Origin: Alphaproteobacteria bacterium
GTDB lineage: Bacteria; Pseudomonadota; Alphaproteobacteria; Caulobacterales; Hyphomonadaceae
Reading direction: 5' to 3'
Assembly: GCA_018827375.1 (NCBI GenBank)
Contig: JAHJYW010000009.1
Coordinates: 1-64,000, forward strand
DNA length: 64,000 nt
Part shown: positions 18,503 through 27,655 of the stretch, one piece after another
Numbering within the stretch: the first letter of the stretch is position 1
How the letters are laid out: each line of letters begins with the position of its first letter
Program-made: the position numbers and the translations under genes
Notes under the pieces: generated by a model
Database searches by the model: none
The model's input: only the letters and a program-made list of their open reading frames with translations
What the model was told of the DNA's origin: nothing

Positions 18503-20269
18503 TTGAAGGAGCCGGGGAGGCCCATGGAAATTTTCGTAAACCTTATCCAGAATATCAGCGGATTCATCTGGGGTGGGGCATGGAATGGCGTGTCCATCCT
18601 CCCTATGGGGCCCTTGGCGTTCGTATTGCTCGGAACCGGGCTATTCTTCATGTTTCGCTTGGGCGGTCGGCCGCTAAAGCGGTTCTTTCCCGCGCTGAAG
18701 GAAGTGTGGGATGGCCGAAAGGCGCAGGGCGAAGATGGCGCGATTACGCCCTGGCAAGCCCTGTCGACAGCCCTTTCCGGCCAGGTCGGCACAGGTAACC
18801 TTGCCGGTGTTGCAACCGCGATCACGCTGGGGGGCGCTGGCGCGATCTTCTGGATGTGGGTGACGGCTATCTTTGGCATGGCGCTGGCATTTTCCGAAAG
18901 CTCGCTGGCAGTGAAGTATCGCGAGACTGATGAGTACGGTCGCATCAATGGCGGCCCGATGTATTACATCAAGAACGGCCTTGGTAAGAACTGGGGCTGG
19001 CTGGCTGTCATCTTCTGTATCGGTACGCTTTTCTCGGCGATGGCGACCGGTTCGATGATCCAGGCAAACTCGATTGCCCAGACGGCTGTTGAAACGGCCC
19101 GGTCAAGCTTTGGCGTCTCGATCCCACCGTGGACCATCGGCCTCGTGCTGGCGGGGATGGTGTTTGCTGTCATTATTGGCGGCATCAAGTCGATCGGGTC
19201 GGTTGCCGGCAAGGTCGTTCCCGTCATGGCAGCGGCTTATGTTATATGCGCGCTGGTCGTGCTGATCATGAATGCATCCGAAATTCCGCATGCTTTCGGG
19301 GCGATTTTTTCGTCAGCATTCGGCTTGCAGGAAGCGGTCGGCGGTGCAGCCGGCTACACGATGGCTGCCGCTGTCCGCGCGGGTGTGGCCCGCGGCTTGT
19401 TCTCCAACGAGGCCGGTCAGGGCTCAGCTCCGATTGCCCACGCCGCGGCGCAGACCAAGAATCCTACACAGCAGGGTGAAATTGCCATGATCGGCGTGTT
19501 CATTGACACGGTCGTGATCTGCACCATGACGGCGCTTGTCATCCTGACAGTCTCAGGTGACTTCAAGCGCAGTCCGGCCCTGATCGCAGCGGAGCAATGT
19601 GTTGCCACCAATGCGGCGCTCCTGCCGGATGGCACATCAGTTGGCGACCTGTTCCCGTCTGCCTACCAGGATGGCCGGGAAGAGGTGATTACCGCACGTG
19701 GCGCCGAGGCGGCCGGGTTCCTGCAGGCTTGCCGTGACGGTGGTCTGAACCTGGCGATCGACCTGCCGCGTTTGGCAACCGAAGCGGATGAAGAGGCGTA
19801 CTTTGCCAAGGCGCTTGCATCGGCGGCTGACCCAACCGTGCTGAACGATGTGCGCTATGTGTATGAAACGGACGCTGAATCGTCGGGTATCACTGCGCGT
19901 GCCTATGGTGCGGCCCTGCCTTATGGCGAATGGGTCGTGACGATTGCGCTGTTCTTCTTTGCCTTCACCACGATCATTGGCTGGACCTATTATGGCGAAC
20001 AGGCGGTGACTTACCTTGTCGGCGAATGGGCGACCCATCCGTTCCGGTATCTCTGGGTGCTGGTCGTATTCAGTGGCACACTGGTGACTAACACCGATGC
20101 ACTGTGGTTGCTGGGCGATATCGCCAATGCTTCCATGGCATTCCCGAACCTGATCGCGCTGTTGGCGTTGTCGGGAGTGGTTTACGCCATGCACAAGCGC
20201 AACGGCGATCCGGATGATGGACATCCGGTATCCGATGCGCGGGAGACGCACGATACACCAACCGAATAG
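18503..20269 (+). CDS. Alanine/glycine:cation symporter with an enlarged loop
   Basis: A 588-residue inner-membrane transporter of the AGCS family. The family motif around GQVGTGNLAGVATAITLGG (about 90-110) and the segment FSNEAGQGSAPIAHAAA (about 305) identify it. Usual members are about 450-500 residues. Here the stretch between two hydrophobic segments, VILTVSG (ends near 351) and VVTIALFFFAFTTIIGW (from about 475), is expanded by roughly 80-100 residues with two cysteines. GGAGG lies close to the ATG. It is a single gene followed by a terminator. Confidence 0.92.
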   Translation: MKEPGRPMEIFVNLIQNISGFIWGGAWNGVSILPMGPLAFVLLGTGLFFMFRLGGRPLKRFFPALKEVWDGRKAQGEDGAITPWQALSTALSGQVGTGNLAGVATAITLGGAGAIFWMWVTAIFGMALAFSESSLAVKYRETDEYGRINGGPMYYIKNGLGKNWGWLAVIFCIGTLFSAMATGSMIQANSIAQTAVETARSSFGVSIPPWTIGLVLAGMVFAVIIGGIKSIGSVAGKVVPVMAAAYVICALVVLIMNASEIPHAFGAIFSSAFGLQEAVGGAAGYTMAAAVRAGVARGLFSNEAGQGSAPIAHAAAQTKNPTQQGEIAMIGVFIDTVVICTMTALVILTVSGDFKRSPALIAAEQCVATNAALLPDGTSVGDLFPSAYQDGREEVITARGAEAAGFLQACRDGGLNLAIDLPRLATEADEEAYFAKALASAADPTVLNDVRYVYETDAESSGITARAYGAALPYGEWVVTIALFFFAFTTIIGWTYYGEQAVTYLVGEWATHPFRYLWVLVVFSGTLVTNTDALWLLGDIANASMAFPNLIALLALSGVVYAMHKRNGDPDDGHPVSDARETHDTPTE

Positions 20270-20290
20270 GCCCTCGGCCTGTCCAAGCTG

Positions 20291-20328
20291 AAAGCCCCGT
20301 TCCCGCGATGTCGGGGGCGGGGCTTTTT
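20291..20328 (+). terminator. Terminator of the symporter gene
   Basis: AAGCCCCG pairs with CGGGGCTT, extended by CCCG/CGGG, and is followed by TTTTT on the + strand 22 bases after the stop codon. Confidence 0.9.
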
Positions 20329-20386
20329 CATGGGCGCACTCGCGCGGCAGGCGATTGATGGGTTTCGTTTCGGGTGAATTTCTGGC

Positions 20387-20402
20387 TTAATGTCTCGGTA
20401 AC
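20387..20402 (+). promoter_or_regulatory. CtrA-like box before the caspase-fold gene
   Basis: TTAA, seven bases, then GTAAC is one base from the CtrA consensus TTAA-N7-TTAAC of Caulobacter-type bacteria. It lies 18-33 bases upstream of the ATG. Short AT motifs arise by chance, so support is weak. Confidence 0.25.
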
Positions 20403-20419
20403 GTGTGGGGACACAGAGC

Positions 20420-22003
20420 ATGAAACTGAAACGCACCTTCGGCCTCATCGCCAGTGCCGTCTGTCTGGCCAGTGCAGCTTTCGCACAACCGCGCATCGCC
20501 CTGGTGATCGGAAATTCCGAATATAACCAGTCAGGATGGGAGCTGCCGAACCCGGTCAAGGATGCGGACCTGATCAGCGATACGCTAAAAGGGATCGGGT
20601 TTGAGGTCACTCTCGTCAAGAACGCCACCGAAGACGAGATGGAAGTTGCGTTTCAGGATTATGGCGCGCGCCTGAAGGCGGCAGGTACCGACGCTGTGGG
20701 CGTCTTCTACTATGCGGGTCATGGGGTGCAGTCCGAGGGGCTGAACTATCTGGTGCCTGTGGACGCCAATGCGCGCACCGAGCAGGACCTCTGGCGCCAG
20801 GCGCCGCGCCTTGGCGATGCGCTGCAATACATCAACAGTGCGGGCAATTCGGTGAATTTCGTGATCCTTGATGCCTGTCGCAACAACCCGTTGCCCAGTG
20901 CGAGCCGGGACCTGTCAGGGGGTCTTGCGCCGGTGGGCCGGGCGCGCGGCCTGTTGATATCCTATGCGACGGAACCGGGCTTTACCGCCTTCGATGGTGA
21001 AAACGAACACAGCCCCTTCACGGAAGCACTGGCGGCCGTGCTACCGACCGATGGATTGATCGCCGAACAAGTGTTCAAGCGCGTCGCTGATCGCGTAAAT
21101 GCGGCGACAGAAGGGGCGCAGACGCCCTTCTACAATAGCGGCCTGACCGGTGAAGACATCTGCTTTGCGCAATGCATGGCAGGCGGTGGCATTTCCAGCG
21201 CCGAACAGACAGTTTTCGACCTTGCCCAGAGCCCTTGCGAATATGCGGCTTTTCTTGATCAGTATCCGGCAAGCCCGCTTGCGGCGCTCGCACGGGAGCG
21301 GGCGGCATCGTGTAATGCGACTGACGGAAGCGACAGACGTGATCTGGCAGAAAACACACCTGGCGCGCCAATGTACACGCCAACGGTTGTGGCCAGTGGC
21401 TCCGACATCAGCGCCTCGCTCGCCTGTATTGCCGATCACGCCAAGGCAGATATGTGCAAACCGGATGACTGGTCCGCCGTCTATGAGGACTGCAAGACCT
21501 ATGAGCATGCGCTCCTGGATGATGGCGGGCTTTCGCGCGCTGTGAGCGATGGGATGTGCACGGCCAAGGGATGGCCCGCGTTGATGAAGCGATACACATG
21601 GGAAGTGCAGAACGAGGCGGCCTTCCGCGAGAAATATGCGGCACAGCCGAATGATTTCCGCTCATCCATGACCTGTCTGGATGCCTATGCCCGGACCGAC
21701 CGTTGCACCGAGCGGCGCTGGAGCGAAGTTTACGGAACGTGCCGGACCTATGACCATGAGCGACTGGATGACGGCGTGCTGCGTGCAGCGGTGACGGCGG
21801 GCCAATGTTCAGGGAAAGACTGGGGAACGCTGCAGATCCGCCTCGGGGCGGTTAGCGGCCTGCTGGAGCAGAAAGCCGTGGTGCCCTATGTGCAGGAACA
21901 ACAGAAGTCGAAGATGCCGATCCCGCAGCAACAGATGCAGCAGCAGGCCCCACTGCCGGAGATCGATATGGGTAAATCCTATATCCAGAAAAAGAAATAC
22001 TGA
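20420..22003 (+). CDS. Secreted caspase-fold (C14-like) protein with twin four-cysteine modules
   Basis: A 527-residue protein with a signal peptide (residues 1-22, ending A-S-A-A-F-A). The caspase-like p20 domain spans about 25-245, with [11 protein letters not shown] at its start. The catalytic dyad is present: His101 in YYAGHGVQ and Cys153 in LDACRNNP. A short cysteine-containing linker follows. Two tandem copies of a module of about 60 residues start at Cys336 and Cys419, each with the spacing C-x9-C-x11-C-x21-C and shared W-S-x-V-Y and D-D-G residues. A Gln-rich tail ends [16 protein letters not shown] choose the ATG over an in-frame GTG five codons upstream, because the signal peptide then starts MKLKR. 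The substrate is unknown. The neighbours give no functional hint. Confidence 0.88.
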   Translation: MKLKRTFGLIASAVCLASAAFAQPRIALVIGNSEYNQSGWELPNPVKDADLISDTLKGIGFEVTLVKNATEDEMEVAFQDYGARLKAAGTDAVGVFYYAGHGVQSEGLNYLVPVDANARTEQDLWRQAPRLGDALQYINSAGNSVNFVILDACRNNPLPSASRDLSGGLAPVGRARGLLISYATEPGFTAFDGENEHSPFTEALAAVLPTDGLIAEQVFKRVADRVNAATEGAQTPFYNSGLTGEDICFAQCMAGGGISSAEQTVFDLAQSPCEYAAFLDQYPASPLAALARERAASCNATDGSDRRDLAENTPGAPMYTPTVVASGSDISASLACIADHAKADMCKPDDWSAVYEDCKTYEHALLDDGGLSRAVSDGMCTAKGWPALMKRYTWEVQNEAAFREKYAAQPNDFRSSMTCLDAYARTDRCTERRWSEVYGTCRTYDHERLDDGVLRAAVTAGQCSGKDWGTLQIRLGAVSGLLEQKAVVPYVQEQQKSKMPIPQQQMQQQAPLPEIDMGKSYIQKKKY

Positions 22004-22017
22004 CGGCCTGCAGCGTC

Positions 22018-22062
22018 CGGGCATGTCCGTAAAAAGCCCGGATACTGCACGGACAATGCCCG
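22018..22062. repeat. Imperfect inverted repeat after the caspase-fold gene
   Basis: CGGGCATGTCCGT (22018-22030) and ACGGACAATGCCCG (22049-22062) are complementary apart from one bulged base. No T run follows, so it is at best a weak terminator or an mRNA 3'-end structure. Confidence 0.4.
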
Positions 22063-22088
22063 TAACTGTCCGAATCCGGGCCGAGAAT

Positions 22089-22118
22089 GAGAAAAACCCC
22101 GGCCATGAGGCCGGGGCA
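22089..22118 (-). terminator. Terminator of rpmE
   Basis: CCCCGGCC (22097-22104) and GGCCGGGG (22109-22116) form an 8-bp stem with loop ATGA; TTTTTCTC follows on the minus strand. Confidence 0.9.
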
Positions 22119-22153
22119 TTCCCACTCTACGCATCATAGAAGACCCGTCGGTC

Positions 22154-22372
22154 TTACATGAAGCCTTTGAACTTGTCCTTGAAGCGCGACACGCGGCCAC
22201 CGCGGTCGAGCATCTTGCCGTCGCCGCCAGTCCACGCTGGATGCGACTTGGAGTCAATATCCAGCACCAGCTTGTCGCCTTCGGCGCCATAGGTGGAGCG
22301 GGTCTGATATTCGGTGCCATCGGTCATCACAACGGTAACGAAGTGATAATCGGGATGCCCTTCTTTTTTCAT
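22154..22372 (-). CDS. rpmE: 50S ribosomal protein bL31
   Basis: A 72-residue large-subunit protein. [19 protein letters not shown] and R-V-S-R-F-K-D-K-F are the L31 signatures. The zinc-binding cysteines of the C+ form are absent, so it is the C- (zinc-independent) type. It is monocistronic, with its own terminator. Confidence 0.95.
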   Translation of the reverse strand: MKKEGHPDYHFVTVVMTDGTEYQTRSTYGAEGDKLVLDIDSKSHPAWTGGDGKMLDRGGRVSRFKDKFKGFM

Positions 22373-22538
22373 AGCCTGGGCCTCTCTATGTAGCCTGGTG
22401 TAACGGGTTGAATTCGCACGAGGTGCGATGGCATGTCTCAGCCATTTTTCGAAGCCCGGCGTGTAACTGAAACAAGACCACCCTGCAAGGGGGGGCTTGC
22501 ATTTGAATTAGAAGCGCCTGGCGCAGAAAGACCCCCCT

Positions 22539-24377
22539 ATGGCTGATACAGAGACCCGCCTCGTCGAGGATCGGCGTACCACGTTGCCAGATGGGGGAGA
22601 GGCCCTGGGCCGACCCAAGGCGCGCAGCCTGAAGCCCCTGACGCTGCTGCTGCCCTATTTCAGGAAACATTGGCTGACCGTCAGCATTGCCGGGCTTTTC
22701 CTGATCCTCGCGGCAGCGTCGAGCCTGCTCATCCCGATCCTGCTGGGCCGGGCGGCCGACGCAGGCCAGTCAGCCGAGGGCAATGTTCAGAATCTTCTGG
22801 ACCTGATCAACAAGGCCTTCTTCTGGGTGTTCCTGGCAGCGATTGCCTCCGGAACGCTTGGGGCGGTCCGCTTCTACTTTGTTTCGCGGTTCGGTGAGCG
22901 CGTGGCGGCCGACCTGCGCCGTGACCTCTATGCCCACCTCCTGAAGCTTTCGCCTGCCTACCATTCGAAGATGCGCTCAGGCGAAGTTGTTTCGCGCCTT
23001 ACAGCCGACATCACCCTGATTGAGACCTTTCTGGGAACGTCCGCGTCGATGGCTGCCCGGACGCTGCTGACCACGACCGGCGCCCTCATCATGATGATGG
23101 TGGTGAACTGGAAGCTCGGCCTGACGCTTCTCGCCATGCTGCCGATTGCGATCTTGCCCGTCATGGGTATTGGCCGGATCATAAGGAAAATGTCGAACCG
23201 GGCGCAGTCGCGCCTCTCGGATGCCGGTGCTGAGGCTGCCGAGGCGCTGGACGCGATCGAACTGGTGCAGGCCTATGGACGTGAGGACGGGCGCCTGGCG
23301 TCTTTCACGACAGCTGTGGAGGCAACCTTCGATGCCGCCATGAAGCGCATTGGCGCACGGGCCCTGATGATCGTGATGGTCTCTGTCCTGCTGTTTGGTG
23401 GCTTTGTGGGCGTGCTTTGGCTGGGTGCGCGCGGCGTGGCGACCGGAGAGATGACGTTCGGCAATCTCGCTTCCATGGTCATGTACGCGCTCTATGCTGG
23501 CTCTGGCATCGGCATGCTGGCGGAAGTCTATGGCGAAGTGATGCGCGCGGCGGGCGCCGCAGACCGCGCCGCTGAAGTGCTGAACACCGATATAGAGATC
23601 GCCGCGCCGGACCATCCGGTAGCCTTGCCCGCCAAGGTGACGGGCGCGCTCGTGTTCGATCACGTCACGTTCCGCTATGGTGAGGAGACGCTCTCGGCAC
23701 TTGAGGACTTCTCGCTGACCGTGAAACCGGGTGAATTCGTTGCGCTCGTGGGGCCTAGCGGGGCTGGCAAGACGAGCGTGTTCCGTCTCGCGCTGCGGCT
23801 CTTCGATCCCCAAAAGGGCAAGGTGTCGCTCGACGGTGTCGCGTCTGTTTCTGCCGATCCGGGCGACTGGCGTCATCAGTTTGCCTACGCGCCGCAGGAA
23901 TCGGCGCTGTTTACCGGGACGGCCGGTGAGAATATCGCGTTTGGCACGGACAATCCGGATGCGGCGCTGCTGGAGCATGCTGCGCGCATGGCGGAGGCCA
24001 TGGACTTCCTGAATGCCAAGGAGGGCCTTGCGACCGATCTTGGCCAGAAGGGGCGCAGCCTCTCCGGCGGCCAGCGCCAGCGCGTGGCCCTGGCGCGAGC
24101 ACTGGTGCGCAATGCGCCTGTCCTGTTGCTGGACGAGGCGACGAGCGCGCTCGATTCCGAGAGCGAGGCGGCTGTACGCCGCGCGATTGCCAATGCCGCC
24201 GAAGGCCGCACGACGCTCGTGATCGCGCACCGCCTGTCGACGGTGCGCCGGGCCGACCGGATCGTCGTGATGGAGCAGGGCCGGATCGTGGAAGAGGGAA
24301 CGCATGACGAACTGGTCGCCAAGGGCGGGCTCTATGCGCGACTCGCGGAACTGCAGTTTGCGAGCGAGCAGGCCTAG
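22539..24377 (+). CDS. ABC exporter, fused membrane and ATPase domains (MsbA-like)
   Basis: A 612-residue half-transporter. Six hydrophobic segments lie in about residues 35-330 and the ATPase domain in about 365-605. Walker A is GPSGAGKTS, the signature is LSGGQRQR, Walker B is VLLLDEATSALD, and the H-loop is AHRLSTV. It should work as a homodimer exporting a lipid or other hydrophobic compound; the substrate cannot be read from sequence. No good ribosome binding site precedes the ATG. Confidence 0.9.
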   Translation: MADTETRLVEDRRTTLPDGGEALGRPKARSLKPLTLLLPYFRKHWLTVSIAGLFLILAAASSLLIPILLGRAADAGQSAEGNVQNLLDLINKAFFWVFLAAIASGTLGAVRFYFVSRFGERVAADLRRDLYAHLLKLSPAYHSKMRSGEVVSRLTADITLIETFLGTSASMAARTLLTTTGALIMMMVVNWKLGLTLLAMLPIAILPVMGIGRIIRKMSNRAQSRLSDAGAEAAEALDAIELVQAYGREDGRLASFTTAVEATFDAAMKRIGARALMIVMVSVLLFGGFVGVLWLGARGVATGEMTFGNLASMVMYALYAGSGIGMLAEVYGEVMRAAGAADRAAEVLNTDIEIAAPDHPVALPAKVTGALVFDHVTFRYGEETLSALEDFSLTVKPGEFVALVGPSGAGKTSVFRLALRLFDPQKGKVSLDGVASVSADPGDWRHQFAYAPQESALFTGTAGENIAFGTDNPDAALLEHAARMAEAMDFLNAKEGLATDLGQKGRSLSGGQRQRVALARALVRNAPVLLLDEATSALDSESEAAVRRAIANAAEGRTTLVIAHRLSTVRRADRIVVMEQGRIVEEGTHDELVAKGGLYARLAELQFASEQA

Positions 24378-24532
24378 CCTTTGCGCAGCTTCTTGACCTT
24401 GCCGTCGATTGTGAAGGCGAAGGCGAGCGACAGGATCAGCGGGACCCAGATCGGCAGTTCGCCGAGACCGGGTGTTTGCAATGCTGCCGCGAGATGATCG
24501 TCAACGCACCACCATAATAGCCATAACCACAT
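24374..24532 (-). CDS. Small membrane protein, 52 residues
   Basis: A short frame starting MWLWLLWWC, with a second hydrophobic segment IWVPLILSLAFAF and a basic end KVKKLRKG. AGAAGGAG lies 7 bases before the ATG, and a promoter with a perfect TATAAT lies upstream (24593-24620), which supports real expression. Its stop overlaps the stop of the convergent ABC exporter gene at CTAG. No function or family is recognised. Confidence 0.6.
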   Translation of the reverse strand: MWLWLLWWCVDDHLAAALQTPGLGELPIWVPLILSLAFAFTIDGKVKKLRKG

Positions 24533-24555
24533 ACAGATACTCCTTCTTCCGTACG

Positions 24556-24567
24556 CCCCGTACGGGG
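24556..24567. promoter_or_regulatory. 12-bp perfect palindrome in the small-protein leader
   Basis: CCCCGTACGGGG is a perfect palindrome between the TATAAT box and the Shine-Dalgarno of the small membrane-protein gene; CCGTACG is repeated at 24549-24555. Its position suits a repressor site or a leader stem. Confidence 0.4.
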
Positions 24568-24592
24568 TCAGGATAGAAGCTTTGCGTGGTAA

Positions 24593-24620
24593 ATTATAGG
24601 GGTGGCTTCCGTTCAGTCTA
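24593..24620 (-). promoter_or_regulatory. Predicted promoter of the small membrane-protein gene
   Basis: On the minus strand TAGACT (24620-24615), 16 bases, then TATAAT (24598-24593). The -10 box is perfect. The -35 box covers the stop codon of the upstream monooxygenase gene. Confidence 0.5.
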
Positions 24621-26117
24621 TTCAGCCGCCTGTAGAACCGGCTTTTCCGATTTTGTCGCCACGCGTTCCTTATCGAAGACCAGCACGCCGTCATCGACCC
24701 GGCCATAGCGCAGGTTCATCATGTCGGCCGTGTAGCTCTGGTGGAGCTTCCAAGGGGCTTCCTTGTGCTGGCGGGGGAACTTGTCCATGACGCGCTGGAA
24801 ATAGCCGGATGAGAAGTCGACGAATGGGTCAGTCTCATCGGGGAAGGCATCCAGTTTCGCCATGACCGAAGCATAGTTGTTGCGGTCCATATAGTTGATT
24901 AGGCGGCAGACATATTCCGATGTCAGATCAGCCTTCAGCGTCCATGAGGCATTGGTATAGCCGAACGTGATCGCAAGGTTCGGCACGTTGGAGACCATCA
25001 CGCCCTTGTAGTTGAGGAGCGAGCCGGGCGCGGCCTTAACGCCATCGACACTGACATTGATGCCATTCATGTACTGAAGGTTGAGGCCAGTGGCCGTGAC
25101 GATAATGTCCGCCTCCAGCGTTTCGCCTGATTTAAGTTCAATACCGTTTTCGGTGAAGCGGGCGATATGATCCGTCGCGACGGAGGCCTTGCCGGCCTTC
25201 AGCGCGGTGAAGAGATCGGAATCCGGCACCAGGCAGAGGCGCTGTTCCCACGGATTATAGGACGGCGTGAAGTGTTTCTCGACGTCATAGTCCGGGCCCA
25301 GCTCTTCGCGGACCATGCCGAGCAGGCGTTCGCGGGCCTTTTCCGGGTGGGCGCGGGTCTGGCGGAAGAAGAATTGCTGGAACAGCACGTTGCGCCAGCG
25401 GATCAGGCCATAGGCCCAGGCGTCCGGAAGGAGCTTGCGTAGCTTGTTGGCGAACGTGTCTACGGCAGGGCGCGATACGACATAGGTTGGTGAGCGCTGC
25501 AGCATGGTGACATGGGCGGCCTTGTCGGTCATCGCGGGAAGCAGCGTCATCGCTGTTGCGCCGGAGCCGATGATGACGACCTTCTTGCCTGAATAGTCGA
25601 GGTCTTCCGGCCAGTGCTGGGGATGGAGGATCTGGCCCTTGAAGCTGGCCTCGCCTGGGAATTCCGGCTTGTAGCCCTGATCGTAATTGTAATAACCGCC
25701 GCAGAGGAACAGGAAGCCGCAGGTGATCTGCTCGGTTGCGCCTGACGTGCTTTCCAGTGTGACGTGCCAGGACTGATCGGCGCCGGACCAGTCGGCGGCG
25801 ACGACCTTGGTGTCGAACTGGATCTGGTCGGTAATGCCGTATTCATCGGCAGTCTGGCGGACATATTTGCGGATCGAGGGGCCGTCGGCGATGGCCTTGG
25901 ATTCCGTCCACGGTTTGAAATTGTAGCCCAGCGTGTGCATGTCGCTGTCCGAGCGGATGCCGGGATAGCGGAACAGGTCCCACGTGCCGCCAATCGCGCT
26001 GCGCTGTTCGACAATCCTGTAGGATTTGTCGGGGCAACGCTTGGTCAGGTGGACAGCTGCGCCAATGCCGGAAAGGCCGGCGCCGATGATGAGAATGTCT
26101 GTATCTGTCTGGGTCAT
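24618..26117 (-). CDS. FAD-dependent Baeyer-Villiger-type monooxygenase
   Basis: A 499-residue flavoprotein. The FAD-binding IIGAGLSGIG lies at the N-terminus (about 8-17), and the NADP-binding IGSGATAMT near residue 188. The fingerprint F-x-G-x3-H-x3-W is seen as FKGQILHPQHW (near 160). These place it with Baeyer-Villiger and related flavin monooxygenases, which oxidise ketones, sulphides or amines; the substrate is unknown. I start at MTQTDTDIL because the preceding in-frame codons encode a repetitive W-H-C-H-C-H-C stretch not expected in the family. Confidence 0.88.
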   Translation of the reverse strand: MTQTDTDILIIGAGLSGIGAAVHLTKRCPDKSYRIVEQRSAIGGTWDLFRYPGIRSDSDMHTLGYNFKPWTESKAIADGPSIRKYVRQTADEYGITDQIQFDTKVVAADWSGADQSWHVTLESTSGATEQITCGFLFLCGGYYNYDQGYKPEFPGEASFKGQILHPQHWPEDLDYSGKKVVIIGSGATAMTLLPAMTDKAAHVTMLQRSPTYVVSRPAVDTFANKLRKLLPDAWAYGLIRWRNVLFQQFFFRQTRAHPEKARERLLGMVREELGPDYDVEKHFTPSYNPWEQRLCLVPDSDLFTALKAGKASVATDHIARFTENGIELKSGETLEADIIVTATGLNLQYMNGINVSVDGVKAAPGSLLNYKGVMVSNVPNLAITFGYTNASWTLKADLTSEYVCRLINYMDRNNYASVMAKLDAFPDETDPFVDFSSGYFQRVMDKFPRQHKEAPWKLHQSYTADMMNLRYGRVDDGVLVFDKERVATKSEKPVLQAAE

Positions 26118-26183
26118 GGGACGGACGATACAATGGCAGTGGCAATGCCACAATAGATGACGGGAGTGTCACCTATTTTTTTG

Positions 26184-27008
26184 CTACTTGATGGCGGCGG
26201 CCTTGCCGAAGGCGTCTGCGTGGCGGATCTGTTTGCGCACGGCGGGGAGGATGTCCTCGTTGCCGGCTACGATCGAGCCGGTTTTCAGCACGTCACCGCC
26301 GTCGATTTCCTCGATATAGCCGCCAGCCTCACGCACGAGGACGATGCCGGCTGCGATGTCCCACGGCTTCAGGTCGCGTTCCCAGAAGCCGTCAAAGCGG
26401 CCAGCGGCGACCCATGCGAGATCCAGCGCGGCCGAACCATAGCGGCGAATACCGGCGCAAACGGGCGTCATGGCGGCAATCTCGCGGGCGAAGCCGATAT
26501 GGGAGGCTTCCGACTTGCCAATCCAGGGCGTGCCGGTGGCGATCACGGATTCGCTGAGCTTGCGACGGGTGGCAACACGCAGCTTGCGCTGTTCGAGCCA
26601 GGCGCCGCGGCCTGTTTCAGCCCAGAAGATCTCGTTTTTGGCGACATCGAACACGACACCGCACAGGAGGACGCCTTCGCGCTCGAGCGCGATGGAGACC
26701 GAATAGTGCGGCTGGCCGTGCAGGAAGTTCAGCGTGCCGTCGAGCGGGTCGACGATGAAGCGGTTGGACTTGTCCGTACCTTCGATGATGCCGCGCTCTT
26801 CCATGACGAAACCATAGCCCGGGCGGGCCTTGGAGAGCTGGGCGTAGATGATCTCCTCGGCGCGGTGATCTGCGTTCGAGACAAAATCTCCGGGGCCCTT
26901 CTTGGAAACCTGAAGGTTTTCGACTTCGCCGAAATCACGCGCGAGCGCCCGGCCAGCGGCGCGGGCTGCGGTGATCATGACGGAACCGACGGCGGAGGGT
27001 TTTGACAT
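26184..27008 (-). CDS. Inositol-monophosphatase-family phosphatase (SuhB-like)
   Basis: A 274-residue Mg2+-dependent phosphomonoesterase. Metal-binding motifs are MEERG (near residue 70) and DPLDGTLNF (near 88-96), and the C-terminal W-D-I-A-A-G motif (near 225) is present. It could be SuhB, which also has a role in rRNA transcription complexes. It lies 12 bases downstream of efp. Confidence 0.92.
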   Translation of the reverse strand: MSKPSAVGSVMITAARAAGRALARDFGEVENLQVSKKGPGDFVSNADHRAEEIIYAQLSKARPGYGFVMEERGIIEGTDKSNRFIVDPLDGTLNFLHGQPHYSVSIALEREGVLLCGVVFDVAKNEIFWAETGRGAWLEQRKLRVATRRKLSESVIATGTPWIGKSEASHIGFAREIAAMTPVCAGIRRYGSAALDLAWVAAGRFDGFWERDLKPWDIAAGIVLVREAGGYIEEIDGGDVLKTGSIVAGNEDILPAVRKQIRHADAFGKAAAIK

Positions 27009-27020
27009 AGTAGGTCCTGA

Positions 27021-27587
27021 CTAGTCTGCGCGGCGCAGGTAGGTGCTGTCGGCGGTCTGCACGACGATACGTTCGCCAACACCAACGAATGGCGGGACGA
27101 GGACGCGGATGCCGCCTTCGCACATGGCGGGCTTGAAGCTGTTGGCGGCCGTCTGGCCTTTGACGACCGGTTCGGTCTCAAGGATCTCGATGATGACCTG
27201 TTCTGGCAGGGCAACGCCGATCGGACGCTCGCCGTAGAATTCTATGGTGACCATCATGCCGTCCTGCAGGAAAGCGCCCTGGTCGCCGATGAAGTCCCGC
27301 TCGATCATGATCTGTTCGTAGGTCTCGGTATCCATGAACGTGAACGCATTGTCGTCAGCGAACAGGTACTGGAAGTCTTTCTGCTCGAGGCGCACGCGCT
27401 CGACCGTCTCACTGGAGCGGAAGCGCGTGTTGGACTTGGAGCCGTTGAACAGGTTGCGCAGTTCAACCTGGTTGAAGGCGCCGCCCTTGCCGGGCTTGAC
27501 GGCCATGGTCTTGATCGCGCGCCATACGGTGCCTTCATATTCGATCACGTTGCCTGGCTTGATTTCATTACCATTGATCTTGGCCAT
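27021..27587 (-). CDS. efp: Translation elongation factor P
   Basis: A 188-residue factor that relieves ribosome stalling at polyproline. The loop with the lysine that is modified in many bacteria is VKPGKGGAF (near residue 34). Three beta-barrel domains are expected over this length. I start at MAKINGNEI, preceded by AGGACG; an upstream in-frame start would add 19 unusual residues. Confidence 0.96.
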   Translation of the reverse strand: MAKINGNEIKPGNVIEYEGTVWRAIKTMAVKPGKGGAFNQVELRNLFNGSKSNTRFRSSETVERVRLEQKDFQYLFADDNAFTFMDTETYEQIMIERDFIGDQGAFLQDGMMVTIEFYGERPIGVALPEQVIIEILETEPVVKGQTAANSFKPAMCEGGIRVLVPPFVGVGERIVVQTADSTYLRRAD

Positions 27588-27611
27588 TGAAGTCGTCCTA
27601 ATTGGGGTTTG

Positions 27612-27635
27612 GCGCGGCGTAAGCCTTTGCCGCGC
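27612..27635 (-). repeat. 7-bp hairpin between thiE and efp
   Basis: GCGCGGC and GCCGCGC form a perfect stem with a 10-base loop, just after the thiE stop. No T run follows on the minus strand, so it may be an efp leader structure or an inefficient terminator. Confidence 0.35.
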
Positions 27636-27655
27636 GAGGGTCAAGCGGCGGGGTG

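Noticed and set aside
22977-24305. Frame of 442 codons antisense to the ABC exporter
   Set aside because: It mirrors the codon pattern of the real gene, has no domain, and has no ribosome binding site.
24618-26153. Longer monooxygenase starting MWHCHCHC
   Set aside because: The added residues come from a repetitive TGCCA-rich stretch, and the flavin-binding motif would then lie unusually far from the start.
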